Shown: positions 43,555-53,206, counted from the first letter of the stretch. The stretch: 64,000 bases of DNA from JBMDXB01 sp048594975 (GCA_048594975.1 JBMDXQ010000018.1:1-64000), one strand, 5' to 3'. The notes: generated by a model not told the origin, from the sequence alone. Program-made: numbers and translations.

Positions 43555-44208
43555 CTACGCGCCGGCCCTCCCGCCTCCGGGCCGCGCCGGCGGCGCACCG
43601 CGCCCGGCGGCGGCCGGCGCCGCGGCCGGCGGCGACGGCGCCTCCGGGTTGTTGAACTTCGCCTTGACCGAGAACTTGATGATCGGCTCGCTCGCCTTCT
43701 GCGTGGCGTCGATCTGGCTGTCCACCAGCTCGATCGGTGGTTTGAACCAGGCGCTCGCGCCCAGGTTGGCGATGAAGTCCGATACGCCGGTCAGCGACGT
43801 GGTCATGCCACTGACCGTGAACTCGTCGCCCTTCTGCGTCACCTCTGTCAGCCAGAGGAACTCCGGGACCGCGCGGCTCAACTCGTCGACCACGTGGACG
43901 GCGCCCGACTGTCCGCGGCGGAGCTGCTCGATCAGCGTGACCCGCTGCTGCAGCGCCGCCTTGCTGGCCTCGAACTTCTTCACCTGCGCCATCACCGCCT
44001 GCAGCTGACGGCGCTCGCCCTCCGCGCGGGCGATCTCCTCGTCGACCGCAGCCGACGCGCGGCGCAGCCACAAGAACCACCAGCCGATGCCGAGGGCCGC
44101 TGCCAGCAGGATGAGGCTGGCGGCGATGGTGACGCGGTGCGCCGCCGGGATCAGCGCCCGCCGCTTGGTGCGCTCGCGCTCGACGGCCAGCAGGTTGATG
44201 CGAATCAT
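43555..44208 (-). CDS. pilN: pilus assembly protein PilN
   Basis: It has 217 residues. It begins MIRINLLAVER, the short cytoplasmic tail that docks in PilM. A single helix follows (about 28-50), then a coiled coil (about 52-95) and a periplasmic domain. The end is Pro/Ala/Gly-rich. Its ATG overlaps the pilM stop. Confidence 0.9.
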   Translation of the reverse strand: MIRINLLAVERERTKRRALIPAAHRVTIAASLILLAAALGIGWWFLWLRRASAAVDEEIARAEGERRQLQAVMAQVKKFEASKAALQQRVTLIEQLRRGQSGAVHVVDELSRAVPEFLWLTEVTQKGDEFTVSGMTTSLTGVSDFIANLGASAWFKPPIELVDSQIDATQKASEPIIKFSVKAKFNNPEAPSPPAAAPAAAGRGAPPARPGGGRAGA

Positions 44209-45263
44209 CGCTCGCTCACCCAGCGCAGCCCGAGGCCGACGGCGACGGCCACGGTCGGCGCCACCTCGGCGGGATCGGCGCTGAAGCGCTTCACGTCGAA
44301 CAGCACCCGCTTGAACGGATCGAACGCCTCCACCGGCGCCTCGAAGCGCTCGGTGAGCATCTCGGTGAAGCCCTCGGCCCGCGACGCGCCGCCGCTGACC
44401 ATGATGCGGTCGATGCGATCCGAGGCGGCCGTCGCCTTGAAGAAGTCAAAGGTCTTCTGGATCTCGAGCATGACGTTCTCGCTGACGGCGCGCAGCACCG
44501 GGCGCGCGTCTTCGAAGCTCACCTCCTCGATCGGCGCGCCGCGTTTGAGCTGGTCGGCCGGCTCGTAGGGCAGGTTCAGCTCCTTCTGCAGCGCTTCCGT
44601 GTAGGCGTTGCCGCCGATGGAGATGTCGCGCGTGAAGACCGACCGATCGCCGCTCATGATGTTGATGTTGGTCGCGCTCGCCCCGGCGTTCAGCAGCACG
44701 ACCACCGCCGAGGGGTCGATCCCGTAATTGACCTCGTAGGCGTTCTGCAGCGCGAAGGCGTCCACATCGACCACCACCGCGGTGCGGCCGGCCTGCGCGA
44801 TGACGCCGGTGTAATCGGCGATCTTTTCCTTCTTCGCGGCGACGAGCAGGACGTCCATGGTCCCTTTGCCACCGCCTGCGTCAGGAACGTCGAGAATCTG
44901 GTAATCGAGGTTGACGTCCTGGATGTCGAAGGGGATGTACTGCTCGGCCTCCCAGTAGATCGACTCGGCGAGCTCGGCCTCGGTCATCACCGGAAGCGTG
45001 ATCTTCTTGACGATGACGGCATTGCCCGACAGCGACGCGGCGACCTCCCGTGTCCTGATCCCGCGCCCGTCGAACAGGCGGCGGATCGCGTCGGCGACCG
45101 CGGCGCCGTCGATGATCGCGCCGTCGACAATGCTGTCGGGCGGCACCGGCTCACTGCCGAAGGCGGTCACGCGGTAGGCCTTGCCGGCGGGCTTGAGCTC
45201 GATCGCCTTGATGGCGCTCGAGCCGATGTCCAGGCCGACGAGCGATTTCGCTCTCCGAAACAC
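44205..45263 (-). CDS. pilM: pilus assembly ATPase-like PilM (actin fold)
   Basis: Cytoplasmic actin-like protein binding PilN. It has 352 residues. LVGLDIGSSAIKAIEL at the N-terminus, VVVLLNAGASATNINI in the middle and IMVSGGASRAEGF near the end are the nucleotide-binding motifs. The GTG at 45263 is chosen because gggggag precedes it and homology begins there; upstream frame is unrelated. First gene of pilMNOPQ, about 120 nt after a sigma-54-like site. Confidence 0.92.
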   Translation of the reverse strand: MFRRAKSLVGLDIGSSAIKAIELKPAGKAYRVTAFGSEPVPPDSIVDGAIIDGAAVADAIRRLFDGRGIRTREVAASLSGNAVIVKKITLPVMTEAELAESIYWEAEQYIPFDIQDVNLDYQILDVPDAGGGKGTMDVLLVAAKKEKIADYTGVIAQAGRTAVVVDVDAFALQNAYEVNYGIDPSAVVVLLNAGASATNINIMSGDRSVFTRDISIGGNAYTEALQKELNLPYEPADQLKRGAPIEEVSFEDARPVLRAVSENVMLEIQKTFDFFKATAASDRIDRIMVSGGASRAEGFTEMLTERFEAPVEAFDPFKRVLFDVKRFSADPAEVAPTVAVAVGLGLRWVSER

Positions 45264-45397
45264 CGCTATCTCCCCCGTCCCGCACGCGAACGCAACGTAT
45301 TGGCGGACGGGCGGTTCACGGCGTTCCCGCGGAACGACCGCAGCCAGCGCACACCCGGCGATTGTGTCGGTGCATGAGTTACGGTTCCACCCCAGCC

Positions 45398-45412
45398 GCA
45401 AGCTGAGTGCCA
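45398..45412 (-). promoter_or_regulatory. sigma-54-like promoter for pilMNOPQ
   Basis: The minus strand reads TGGCACTCAGCTTGC, matching the -24/-12 consensus TGGCAC-N5-TTGC exactly. The start site would be near 45386, giving a leader of about 120 nt before the pilM GTG. Sigma-54 control of pilus genes is known in several bacteria; no activator or rpoN gene is in this window. Confidence 0.6.
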
Positions 45413-45608
45413 CAAGCGCGACCGTGAACAAATTCGGGAGAAACGCGCAAAACTGGTAGGGTCGGCGGGACGCGCACCGGGGTCGGATCGACAGAATGGT
45501 GATGCACTAACCGATTCGTGATCGCGGTTTCTGCAACACCTTTGACGTGCGGATTGACTGTTGCGGTCACGAGCCGGGAGCCGGCGCGGAAAGAGCGCCC
45601 GACGTGTC

Positions 45609-45637
45609 TTGACAGTCCCTCCTGTCACCTGTATCCT
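45609..45637 (+). promoter_or_regulatory. sigma-70 promoter for rplM operon
   Basis: TTGACA (45609-45614), a 17-nt spacer, and TATCCT (45632-45637). This is the best -35/-10 pair in the window. It starts a leader of about 95 nt before rplM. Confidence 0.7.
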
Positions 45638-45673
45638 CTTGGTTTGCCGTCCTTTGAGCGCGGCCAACCGCCT

Positions 45674-45709
45674 GCGCTGGCTTTGCCGAGCAGCGCCTGC
45701 GGGCCAGCG
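45674..45709 (+). promoter_or_regulatory. alternative hairpins in rplM leader
   Basis: gcgctg (45674-45679) can pair with cagcgc (45691-45696). The overlapping cgctggc (45675-45681) can instead pair with gccagcg (45703-45709). The two stems exclude each other. Ribosomal-protein leaders are often autoregulated by such structures; this one is predicted by eye only. Confidence 0.35.
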
Positions 45710-45739
45710 GCCGCTTCAGTGAAGGCCGAAAGGGACTAC

Positions 45740-46174
45740 ATGGGCTCGTTCGTTCCCACTGCCGGCAGTGTGGAAAGGCGGTGGCACGTCATCGACGCCG
45801 ACGGTCAGGCGCTCGGCCGCGTGGCCACCGAGGCCGTGCGCCTGCTGCAGGGCAAGCACAAGCCGGTGTACACGCCGCACCTCGACACCGGCGACCACGT
45901 CGTCGTCGTCAACGCGGCCAGGGTGCGGCTCACGGGTCGCAAGGAAGAGCACAAGCTGTACCGGTATCACAGCGGATACGAGGGCGGGTTGCGCGAGGAG
46001 CGCGCGAAGGACCTGCGGAAGAAGAACCCGGTCCGCATGGTGGAAGAGGCGGTGCGCGGCATGCTCCCGAAGACGCGGCTGGGCGAGGCCATGTGGCGCA
46101 AGTTGAAAGTGTACGCGGGGCCGGATCACCCGCACGCGGCGCAGAAGCCGCGTCGCACGCGTGAGGTCGCATAA
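45740..46174 (+). CDS. rplM: 50S ribosomal protein L13
   Basis: Early-assembly protein of the large subunit. It has 144 residues from ATG 45740, preceded by aaaggg. RRWHVIDADGQALGR, GKHKPVYTPHLDTGDHV, YHSGYEGG and AVRGMLPKTRLG are typical. First gene of the block; rpsI follows after 1 nt. Confidence 0.97.
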   Translation: MGSFVPTAGSVERRWHVIDADGQALGRVATEAVRLLQGKHKPVYTPHLDTGDHVVVVNAARVRLTGRKEEHKLYRYHSGYEGGLREERAKDLRKKNPVRMVEEAVRGMLPKTRLGEAMWRKLKVYAGPDHPHAAQKPRRTREVA

Positions 46175-46175
46175 C

Positions 46176-46571
46176 GTGGCAGCAGGAATCCAGTACTATG
46201 GCACCGGGCGCCGCAAGACATCGACCGCCCGCGTCTTCCTCAGGCCGGGCACCGGCAGCATGACCGTCAACCGCAGGCCGCTCGAGCGGGCCTTCCCCAC
46301 CGAAGCCCTCCGGACCCAGATCAAGCAACCGTTGCTCGTCACCGAAACGGCCGATAAGTTCGACGTGCTCGCCACCCTCGCCGGCGGCGGCACGGCCGGC
46401 CAGGCCGGCGCGCTGCGGCTCGGGATCGCGCGTGCGCTCGTGGTGTACAACGTCGAGCTGCGGCAACGGCTGAAGAAGGCGGGCTTCCTGACGCGCGACG
46501 CGCGCATCAAGGAACGCAAGAAATACGGGCAGAAGGGGGCGCGCAAGCGCTTCCAGTTCAGCAAGCGGTAA
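46176..46571 (+). CDS. rpsI: 30S ribosomal protein S9
   Basis: It has 131 residues from a GTG. YYGTGRRKTSTARVFLRPG at the start, GGGTAGQAGALRLGIARAL in the middle, and the universal Arg-Lys tail ending FQFSKR, which reaches the P-site tRNA. Confidence 0.97.
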   Translation: MAAGIQYYGTGRRKTSTARVFLRPGTGSMTVNRRPLERAFPTEALRTQIKQPLLVTETADKFDVLATLAGGGTAGQAGALRLGIARALVVYNVELRQRLKKAGFLTRDARIKERKKYGQKGARKRFQFSKR

Positions 46572-46597
46572 CAGCAGACTCGGTTTATGGAGGGAGC

Positions 46598-47398
46598 TTG
46601 ACCGGCGGCATTGCGTTGAAGGACCTGCTCGAGGCCGGCGTCCACTTCGGCCACCAGACGAAGCGCTGGAACCCGAAGATGAAGCCATACATCTTCGGGG
46701 AGCGGAACGGGATCTACATCATCGACCTGGCGAAGACCGCGCGCCTCTACCGCGCGGCGGAGGAGTTCGTCAGCAACCTGGCGGCGGTGGGGCGCACCGT
46801 CCTCTTCGTCGGCACGAAGCGGCAGGCGCAGGACGCGGTCGCCGAGGAGGCGCAGCGGGCGGGCATGTTCTTCGTGAACCAGCGGTGGCTCGGGGGCCTG
46901 CTGACCAACTTCACCACGATCCAGCGCAGCCTGGCGCGGCTGCGCGACCTGGAGGCGATGGAGACCGACGGCCGTTACGAGACGCTCTCGAAGAAGGAGA
47001 TCGCGCAGCTCGAGAAGGAAAAGCGCAAGCTGCAGAAGAACCTGGAAGGCATCCGCAACATGAGCCGCCTGCCGGACGCGCTGTTCGTGGTCGACACGCG
47101 CAAGGAGAAGATCGCGGTCGACGAGGCGCGCAAGCTGAAGATCCCGGTCATCGGCGTGGTCGATACCAACTGCGATCCGGACGAAGTGGACTACGTCATC
47201 CCCGGCAACGACGACGCGCTGCGCGCCATCCGCCTGTTCGCGTCGAAGATCGCCGACGCGATCCTCGGCGGGCGCGCCATCCGCGAGTCCGCGCAGGCGG
47301 AAGACACGGGTGAGGCCGAAGGCGACGAGCGCAGCCGCCGCGCGCGGCCGGCCCGCCAGTCGCGCCCGGAACAGGCGACCACGCCGGCGTCGGTGTAG
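46598..47398 (+). CDS. rpsB: 30S ribosomal protein S2
   Basis: It has 266 residues. The start is TTG with gaggga just upstream. LEAGVHFGHQTKRWNPKM, FVNQRWLGGLLTNF and PGNDDALRAIRLF are diagnostic. An Arg/Ala/Glu-rich C-terminal tail (about 230-266) is longer than in E. coli. tsf follows, as is common. Confidence 0.97.
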   Translation: MTGGIALKDLLEAGVHFGHQTKRWNPKMKPYIFGERNGIYIIDLAKTARLYRAAEEFVSNLAAVGRTVLFVGTKRQAQDAVAEEAQRAGMFFVNQRWLGGLLTNFTTIQRSLARLRDLEAMETDGRYETLSKKEIAQLEKEKRKLQKNLEGIRNMSRLPDALFVVDTRKEKIAVDEARKLKIPVIGVVDTNCDPDEVDYVIPGNDDALRAIRLFASKIADAILGGRAIRESAQAEDTGEAEGDERSRRARPARQSRPEQATTPASV

Positions 47399-47583
47399 GC
47401 GGTCGGACGGGCGCGTGATCTCGCCGGCCGGGTCACTGGCCGGCGTTGTCATGTACGGCCGGCCCGCTGTTCGCCGGCGGCGGCCGCTCGAGCCGCGACC
47501 GCGCACCGCGGGCCCTGCACGGCGCGGAGCGGACCCACCAGAGAAGACCGGGTCTCCAGACCCGGCGTGATGAAAGAGGCACG

Positions 47584-48201
47584 ATGGAGAAGGTAATGGA
47601 AATCACGGCAGCGATGGTGAAGCGGCTTCGCGATGCGACCGGGGCCGGGATGATGGAGTGCAAGGCCGCGCTCACCGAGGCGAAGGGGAACATGGAAGAG
47701 GCCACGACGATCCTGCGCAAGCGTGGGCTCGCACAGGCGACCAAGAAGGCCGGCCGATCGACGAACGAGGGACTGATCGGCAGCTACCTCCACATGGGCG
47801 GCAAGATCGGCGTGCTCGTGGAGGTGAACTGCGAGTCGGACTTCGTCGCCCGCACCGAGCACTTCCAGAGCCTGGCGCGCGAGATCGCGATGCACATCGC
47901 CGCCCAGAACCCCCAGTACGTCCGCCGCGAAGACGTGCCCGGCGACGTGCTCGAGCGCGAGCGCGCCATCTACCGCGGCCAGATGGAGGACCAGAAGAAG
48001 CCGCCGCAGGTGATCGACAAGATCGTCGAGGGCAAGCTGAATAGCTTCTTCGAACAGGTCTGCCTGCTCGATCAGCCTTCGATCCGCGATCCCAAGGTGA
48101 CGATCGGCCAGACGGTGCAGGCCGCGATCGCCACGCTGGGTGAGAACATCACGATTGCGCGGTTCGTGCGGTTCAAGCTGGGCGAGCCTTCAGGGAACTG
48201 A
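47584..48201 (+). CDS. tsf: elongation factor Ts (short form)
   Basis: Recycles GDP from EF-Tu. It has 205 residues, shorter than the 283 of E. coli, as in many non-proteobacteria that lack part of the dimerisation domain. VKRLRDATGAGMMECKAAL and NCESDFVARTE are the EF-Tu contact motifs. ATG 47596 is an alternative start. Confidence 0.95.
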   Translation: MEKVMEITAAMVKRLRDATGAGMMECKAALTEAKGNMEEATTILRKRGLAQATKKAGRSTNEGLIGSYLHMGGKIGVLVEVNCESDFVARTEHFQSLAREIAMHIAAQNPQYVRREDVPGDVLERERAIYRGQMEDQKKPPQVIDKIVEGKLNSFFEQVCLLDQPSIRDPKVTIGQTVQAAIATLGENITIARFVRFKLGEPSGN

Positions 48202-48202
48202 C

Positions 48203-48290
48203 CTCCTCCACATTCAACGGCCAACGCCCAGAGACCAAAGACGGTGGGCGTTCACGCAGCTGGACGTTGCCCTTTTGGTCGTTGCGAGTT
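48203..48290. repeat. short-unit repeat before pyrH (aacgccc/gaccaaa)
   Basis: It contains gaccaaag and its partner ttttggtc, and aacgccca with its partner tgggcgtt. Part of it forms the -35 region of the pyrH promoter. It belongs in style to the other mirrored clusters. Confidence 0.4.
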
Positions 48291-48302
48291 GACCGATATA
48301 AT
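48275..48302 (+). promoter_or_regulatory. promoter of pyrH (leaderless type)
   Basis: TTGGTC (48275-48280), a 16-nt spacer, and TATAAT (48297-48302). The ATG is only 8 nt further and no Shine-Dalgarno intervenes. Confidence 0.5.
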
Positions 48303-48310
48303 CGGGTCCG

Positions 48311-49027
48311 ATGTCGTCGCCCGTCTTCCGTCGAGTCCTGCTCAAGCTCTCGGGTGAAGCCCTCATGGGCGAGCAGAACTTCGGAATCGACCCCGCCGTG
48401 ACGACACAGCTGGCGCGCGAAATCCACGAGATTCACCAGCTCGGGGTGCAGACCGCGGTGGTGATCGGCGGAGGCAACCTGTTCCGCGGTCTGGCGGCGA
48501 GCGCGCGCGGCATGGACCGTGCGACCGCCGACTACATGGGGATGCTCGCGACGGTCATCAACGCGCTGGCGCTGCAGGACGCGCTCGAGCACGCCTCGGT
48601 GCCGACGCGCGTCGCGACCGCGATCGAGATGCGCGCCGTGGCCGAGCCCTTCATCCGCCGCCGCGCCGTCCGCCACATGGAGAAGGGGCGGGTGGTCGTG
48701 TTCGCCGCCGGCACCGGCAACCCCTATTTCACCACCGACACGGCGGCCGCGCTGCGCGCCATGGAGATGAAGGCGGACGTCATCCTCAAGGGCACGCGCG
48801 TGGACGGCATCTACACGGCCGACCCGCTCGTCGACCCGCACGCGACCAAGTACGAGGAGATCTCCTACCTGAAGGTCCTCGAGCAGGGCCTGAAGGTGAT
48901 GGACGCCACCGCCATCTCGCTGTGCATGGACAACAAGCTGCCGATCGTCGTGTTCAACCTCACCACGCCCGGCAACTTGCGGCGCGTCATCATGGGCGAG
49001 CCGGTGGGCACGACGGTGCGAGCCTGA
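48311..49027 (+). CDS. pyrH: UMP kinase
   Basis: Phosphorylates UMP to UDP. It has 238 residues. RVLLKLSGEALMG, VIGGGNLFRG, MLATVINALALQDALE and GTGNPYFTTDTAAALRA define the amino-acid-kinase-fold bacterial enzyme, regulated by GTP/UTP in known members. Between tsf and frr. Confidence 0.97.
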   Translation: MSSPVFRRVLLKLSGEALMGEQNFGIDPAVTTQLAREIHEIHQLGVQTAVVIGGGNLFRGLAASARGMDRATADYMGMLATVINALALQDALEHASVPTRVATAIEMRAVAEPFIRRRAVRHMEKGRVVVFAAGTGNPYFTTDTAAALRAMEMKADVILKGTRVDGIYTADPLVDPHATKYEEISYLKVLEQGLKVMDATAISLCMDNKLPIVVFNLTTPGNLRRVIMGEPVGTTVRA

Positions 49028-49071
49028 GGGGCGGCGCCGGCGGCGTGCGTTGAATCGAGGAGCGACCTTCT

Positions 49072-49641
49072 ATGGACGTCACCGACCTGAAAGGGCTGTT
49101 CGCCGAAGCCAAGAAGCGGATGGACGGACACATCGATCACTTGCGCCGCGAGCTGGGCGGCGTGCGCACCGGCCGGGCTTCGGTCGCGATCCTCGACAGC
49201 GTGCACGTCGACGCGTACGGATCGCACATGCCGATCAACCAGGTGGCCTCGCTCTCGGTGCCCGAACCGACGCTGATCGTCGCACAGCCGTTCGACCCGT
49301 CGCTGATGGCGGCGGTGGAGAAGGCGATCCGCAGCGCCAACCTCGGGCTCAACCCGACCAACGACGGCAAGGTCGTGCGCGTCCCGATCCCGCCGCTCAC
49401 CGAGGAGCGGCGCAAGGAGCTGTCCAAGCTCGTGCACAAGTATGCCGAGGAGGCGCGCAACGGCGTCCGCCAGGTCCGGCGCGAGGCCAACGAGCGGCTG
49501 AAGAAGCTGCTCAAGGACCACAAGATCTCGGAAGACGACGAGCGCCGCGGTCTGGACGACGTGCAGAAGATCACCGACCAGCACATCGTCCTCATCGACG
49601 ATCTGCAGAAGAAGAAGGACACTGAGCTGCTCAGTAAATAG
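49072..49641 (+). CDS. frr: ribosome recycling factor
   Basis: Splits the post-termination ribosome with EF-G. It has 189 residues, standard. HLRRELGGVRTGRAS, VDAYGSHMPINQVASL and RVPIPPLTEERRKELSKLVH are conserved. Last gene of the translation block. Confidence 0.97.
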   Translation: MDVTDLKGLFAEAKKRMDGHIDHLRRELGGVRTGRASVAILDSVHVDAYGSHMPINQVASLSVPEPTLIVAQPFDPSLMAAVEKAIRSANLGLNPTNDGKVVRVPIPPLTEERRKELSKLVHKYAEEARNGVRQVRREANERLKKLLKDHKISEDDERRGLDDVQKITDQHIVLIDDLQKKKDTELLSK

Positions 49642-49734
49642 GCGTCAGAGCCGATTGCGGATGATGAGCGATTTGCTGATTGGCGGTTGATGTCGGCGAA
49701 TCGCCAATCCTCAATCCACACTCCACAATCCGCA
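49642..49734. repeat. mirrored short-unit repeat (aatccacaatc family)
   Basis: gattgcggatgatgagcg and gattggcgg on the left. caatcctcaatccacactcc and cacaatccgcaatgg on the right are inverted partners. It shares tcaatccacactcc with 35321-35476. It runs up to the thrC start codon. Confidence 0.65.
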
Positions 49735-50904
<1,170 letters not shown>

Positions 50905-50909
50905 AGCTT

Positions 50910-50988
50910 GTCAATGCCGAATGCTGAATGACCACTGCTGAATGCGCAGCACGCATTCGGCATTCAGCATTCAGCCTTCAGCATTGAC
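50910..50988. repeat. mirrored short-unit repeat (ATTCAGC family)
   Basis: Outer arms gtcaatgc (50910-50917) and gcattgac (50981-50988). The inside is filled with gaatgctgaatg on the left and cattcggcattcagcattc on the right. It is the same family as 13079-13158. It lies between convergent thrC and pfkA. Confidence 0.8.
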
Positions 50989-50990
50989 GC

Positions 50991-52094
50991 TCAATCACCC
51001 AGCGATATGCCCACCGCCCTCGCCGTCCTGACAATGTCGGAGTCCAGCGGGACGTCGCGGGTCCGGCCCACGATGCTCGCCAGCGGAACGGCCACGATGT
51101 CGGGGGGATGGTAGGCGACCATCTGTCCGAACCGGCCTTCCAGGATGAGCTCCACCGCCCGCGCGCCGAAGCGGGTCGCCAGCACGCGGTCGTAGCTCGT
51201 GGGGGCGCCGCCGCGCTGCAGGTGGCCGAGCACCACGTGGCGTGCTTCCTTGCCGGTGAGTTTCTCGAGCTGCTCCGCCACGCGCGCGCCGACACCGCCG
51301 AGACGCTCCGCGGTGGCGGCGTCGCCGGGCTTGAGAACGGTGCGCGTCCCTCCGACCGGCCTCGCCCCCTCGGCCACGACGACGATGCTGAATCGCGCGC
51401 CGAAGCTGTCGCGTTCCCGAATCCGCGCGGTGACCTTCTCCAGGTCGAACGGGATCTCGGGGATCAGGATCACGTCGGCGCCACCGGCGATGCCGGCGTA
51501 CAGCGCGATCCAGCCGGCGTAGCGCCCCATCACCTCGACGACCATGACGCGATGGTGCGACTGGGCGGTCGTGTGGAGCCGGTCGATGGCGTCGGTGGCG
51601 AAGCTCACCGCCGAGTCGAACCCGAACGTGATCGTGGTCTCGACGATGTCGTGGTCGATGGTCTTGGGCACGCCGACGAGCGGCAGGCCGCGCTCGTGGA
51701 ACTCGTGCGCGATGGTAAGCGTGCCGTCGCCGCCGATGACGACGAGCGCGTCGAGCTTCAGCTCGTGGAACATCTCGACGCAGCGCGCCGAGTAGTCGCG
51801 CGTCCCGCCGCTCGTCTCGACCGGGTACGCGAACGGATTACCGCGGTTGGTTGTGCCCAGGATGGTACCGCCCACACGAAGGATCCCTGTGACGTCGCTC
51901 GGCCGCAGCGGCCGCCAGCGATTCGGCTCGATCAGGCCGTCGAAGCTGTCCTCGAGGCCGATCGTCTCGCAGCCGCCGTTGGCCGCGGATTTGACGACGG
52001 CGCGGATCACGGCGTTGAGGCCCGGCGCGTCGCCGCCGCCGGTGAGGACGCCGATACGTTTGCTGGTGGTGGCGCCGCTCGGCGTGTCAGACAT
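50991..52094 (-). CDS. pfkA: 6-phosphofructokinase
   Basis: Phosphorylates fructose-6-phosphate. It has 367 residues. LTGGGDAPGLNAVIRA, IGGDGTLTIA, PKTIDHD, EVMGRYAGWIA and LGHLQRGG are the family motifs. GGDGT (Gly at the phosphoryl-donor position) suggests ATP, while Lys in PKTIDHD is the state found in PPi-enzymes and in mixed group III proteins, so donor choice is uncertain. TATACT sits 6 nt before the ATG. Confidence 0.94.
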   Translation of the reverse strand: MSDTPSGATTSKRIGVLTGGGDAPGLNAVIRAVVKSAANGGCETIGLEDSFDGLIEPNRWRPLRPSDVTGILRVGGTILGTTNRGNPFAYPVETSGGTRDYSARCVEMFHELKLDALVVIGGDGTLTIAHEFHERGLPLVGVPKTIDHDIVETTITFGFDSAVSFATDAIDRLHTTAQSHHRVMVVEVMGRYAGWIALYAGIAGGADVILIPEIPFDLEKVTARIRERDSFGARFSIVVVAEGARPVGGTRTVLKPGDAATAERLGGVGARVAEQLEKLTGKEARHVVLGHLQRGGAPTSYDRVLATRFGARAVELILEGRFGQMVAYHPPDIVAVPLASIVGRTRDVPLDSDIVRTARAVGISLGD

Positions 52095-52100
52095 CGGCCG

Positions 52101-52106
52101 AGTATA
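52101..52106 (-). promoter_or_regulatory. -10 element for pfkA (leaderless type)
   Basis: TATACT on the minus strand, 6 nt before the pfkA ATG. Confidence 0.4.
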
Positions 52107-52115
52107 GCAGCGGCC

Positions 52116-52370
52116 TCAGTGCTGTCCTCGGCGCGAGGGCGGCGCTTGCTCCTCGCGCATCTCTTCGAATCGGGTCTGACCGAGGTCCGTCGACGGCGTG
52201 ACGGCGCGGTCGAGCGACTCCATCCCGAGCGCTTTCGTCGCCCGCGCGGGATCGCCGCCGGGGATGGCGCGGTAGTCGTGCTCGCGGCGCTTCTGCGCCG
52301 CGTCCTGGGTGTCGGGCGCCTGCGACGATGAGGATTCGACGGGGCCTGAGGCGCGCTTCGGATCAGCCAT
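52116..52370 (-). CDS. small hydrophilic protein, unknown
   Basis: An 84-residue protein, Ala/Arg/Ser-rich, with no membrane segment and no recognised domain. EHDYRAIPGGDPARATKALG and ESLDRAVTPSTDL are its most protein-like parts. ATG at 52370 has ggagg 7 nt upstream, which supports translation. It lies upstream of pfkA on the same strand. Confidence 0.55.
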   Translation of the reverse strand: MADPKRASGPVESSSSQAPDTQDAAQKRREHDYRAIPGGDPARATKALGMESLDRAVTPSTDLGQTRFEEMREEQAPPSRRGQH

Positions 52371-52521
52371 GGGGAGCCTCCGCCGGTGGTGATCGCAAAG
52401 CCTGAGCCAGCAGACACCCTCGTGCGTGACAGACGAGCGCCAGCCGTAGCCCGCAACGACAGCGGCGGTCCTTCGGCGAGGCTCCGGCGGGCAGCCTTCG
52501 CCTGGATACATCGGCGAAGGC

Positions 52522-52597
<76 letters not shown>

Positions 52598-52745
52598 TCT
52601 GGCCGATGGATGTCGTGCGAGGTGCACCCGGCAGGCTCGCCGGGCGTAGGCACGAACAGTGATCCTACCATGCGGTCTTCGCGACGCGCAACGTAGCCGG
52701 CTGCCTCCACCGTCAAGGGAGCGCACACTCGAGCCATCCACCGGA

Positions 52746-52967
52746 ATGTTCTACTTCTGCCAACGGGACGCCGACTTCATGCGCTGTGAGGTGCGGACCG
52801 CCGTCGACGGCGGCGGCTACGAGATCTGCTTCGTCGCACGCGACGGCGCCCAACGCATTGAGCGGCCGGCGACCTCCGCCCAGGTGCACGAACGCTGGCT
52901 CGAGCTCCACGCCTCGTTCGTGCGCGACGGCTGGTTCGGGCCGGTCACGCAGGACGGGCGCGCCTGA
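52746..52967 (+). CDS. small conserved-looking protein, unknown
   Basis: A 73-residue protein. It begins MFYFCQRDADFMRCEVRT and ends in a patterned helix/turn, VHERWLELHASFVRDGWFGP. No membrane segment. ATG chosen at the first well-composed start; an upstream ATG at 52659 adds an unlikely Arg-rich stretch. Convergent with the next gene, 2 nt apart. The balanced composition argues for a real gene. Confidence 0.6.
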   Translation: MFYFCQRDADFMRCEVRTAVDGGGYEICFVARDGAQRIERPATSAQVHERWLELHASFVRDGWFGPVTQDGRA

Positions 52968-52969
52968 GA

Positions 52970-53206
52970 CTACGCGGCGCCCCCGCCACGGCGCACGCGC
53001 ATCGTGTTGATCAGGCCGCGCAACGCCGCGGTGGCGGTCGCGTGAGCGGCAGCAACGCGCGCGATCTCCTCGAGATCGTCCACTGCTATCTCTCGGCTCG
53101 CGTCGAGCGACTCTATCCGCTCCGTCAAGGCGGCCAGCGAATCGCCGGTGCTCAGGGCGCCCCGGAACGACGCTTTCAGCGCAGCGATCTCGCTCGGGTC
53201 GGTCAT
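52970..53206 (-). CDS. small alpha-helical protein, unknown
   Basis: A 78-residue, Ala/Glu/Leu-rich protein with amphipathic helices (EIAALKASFRGAL, AALTERIESLDAS, VDDLEEIARVAAAHA). No known domain. The frame is open further upstream, but ATG 53206 starts the helical part. Confidence 0.5.
   Translation of the reverse strand: MTDPSEIAALKASFRGALSTGDSLAALTERIESLDASREIAVDDLEEIARVAAAHATATAALRGLINTMRVRRGGGAA

Larger units (their letters stand above)
45264..45739. other. divergent control region, pilM and rplM
   Basis: No gene is seen. It contains a sigma-54-like promoter towards pilM and a sigma-70 promoter with a structured leader towards rplM (described separately). The middle (45420-45600) shows no clear feature. 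Confidence 0.6.
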
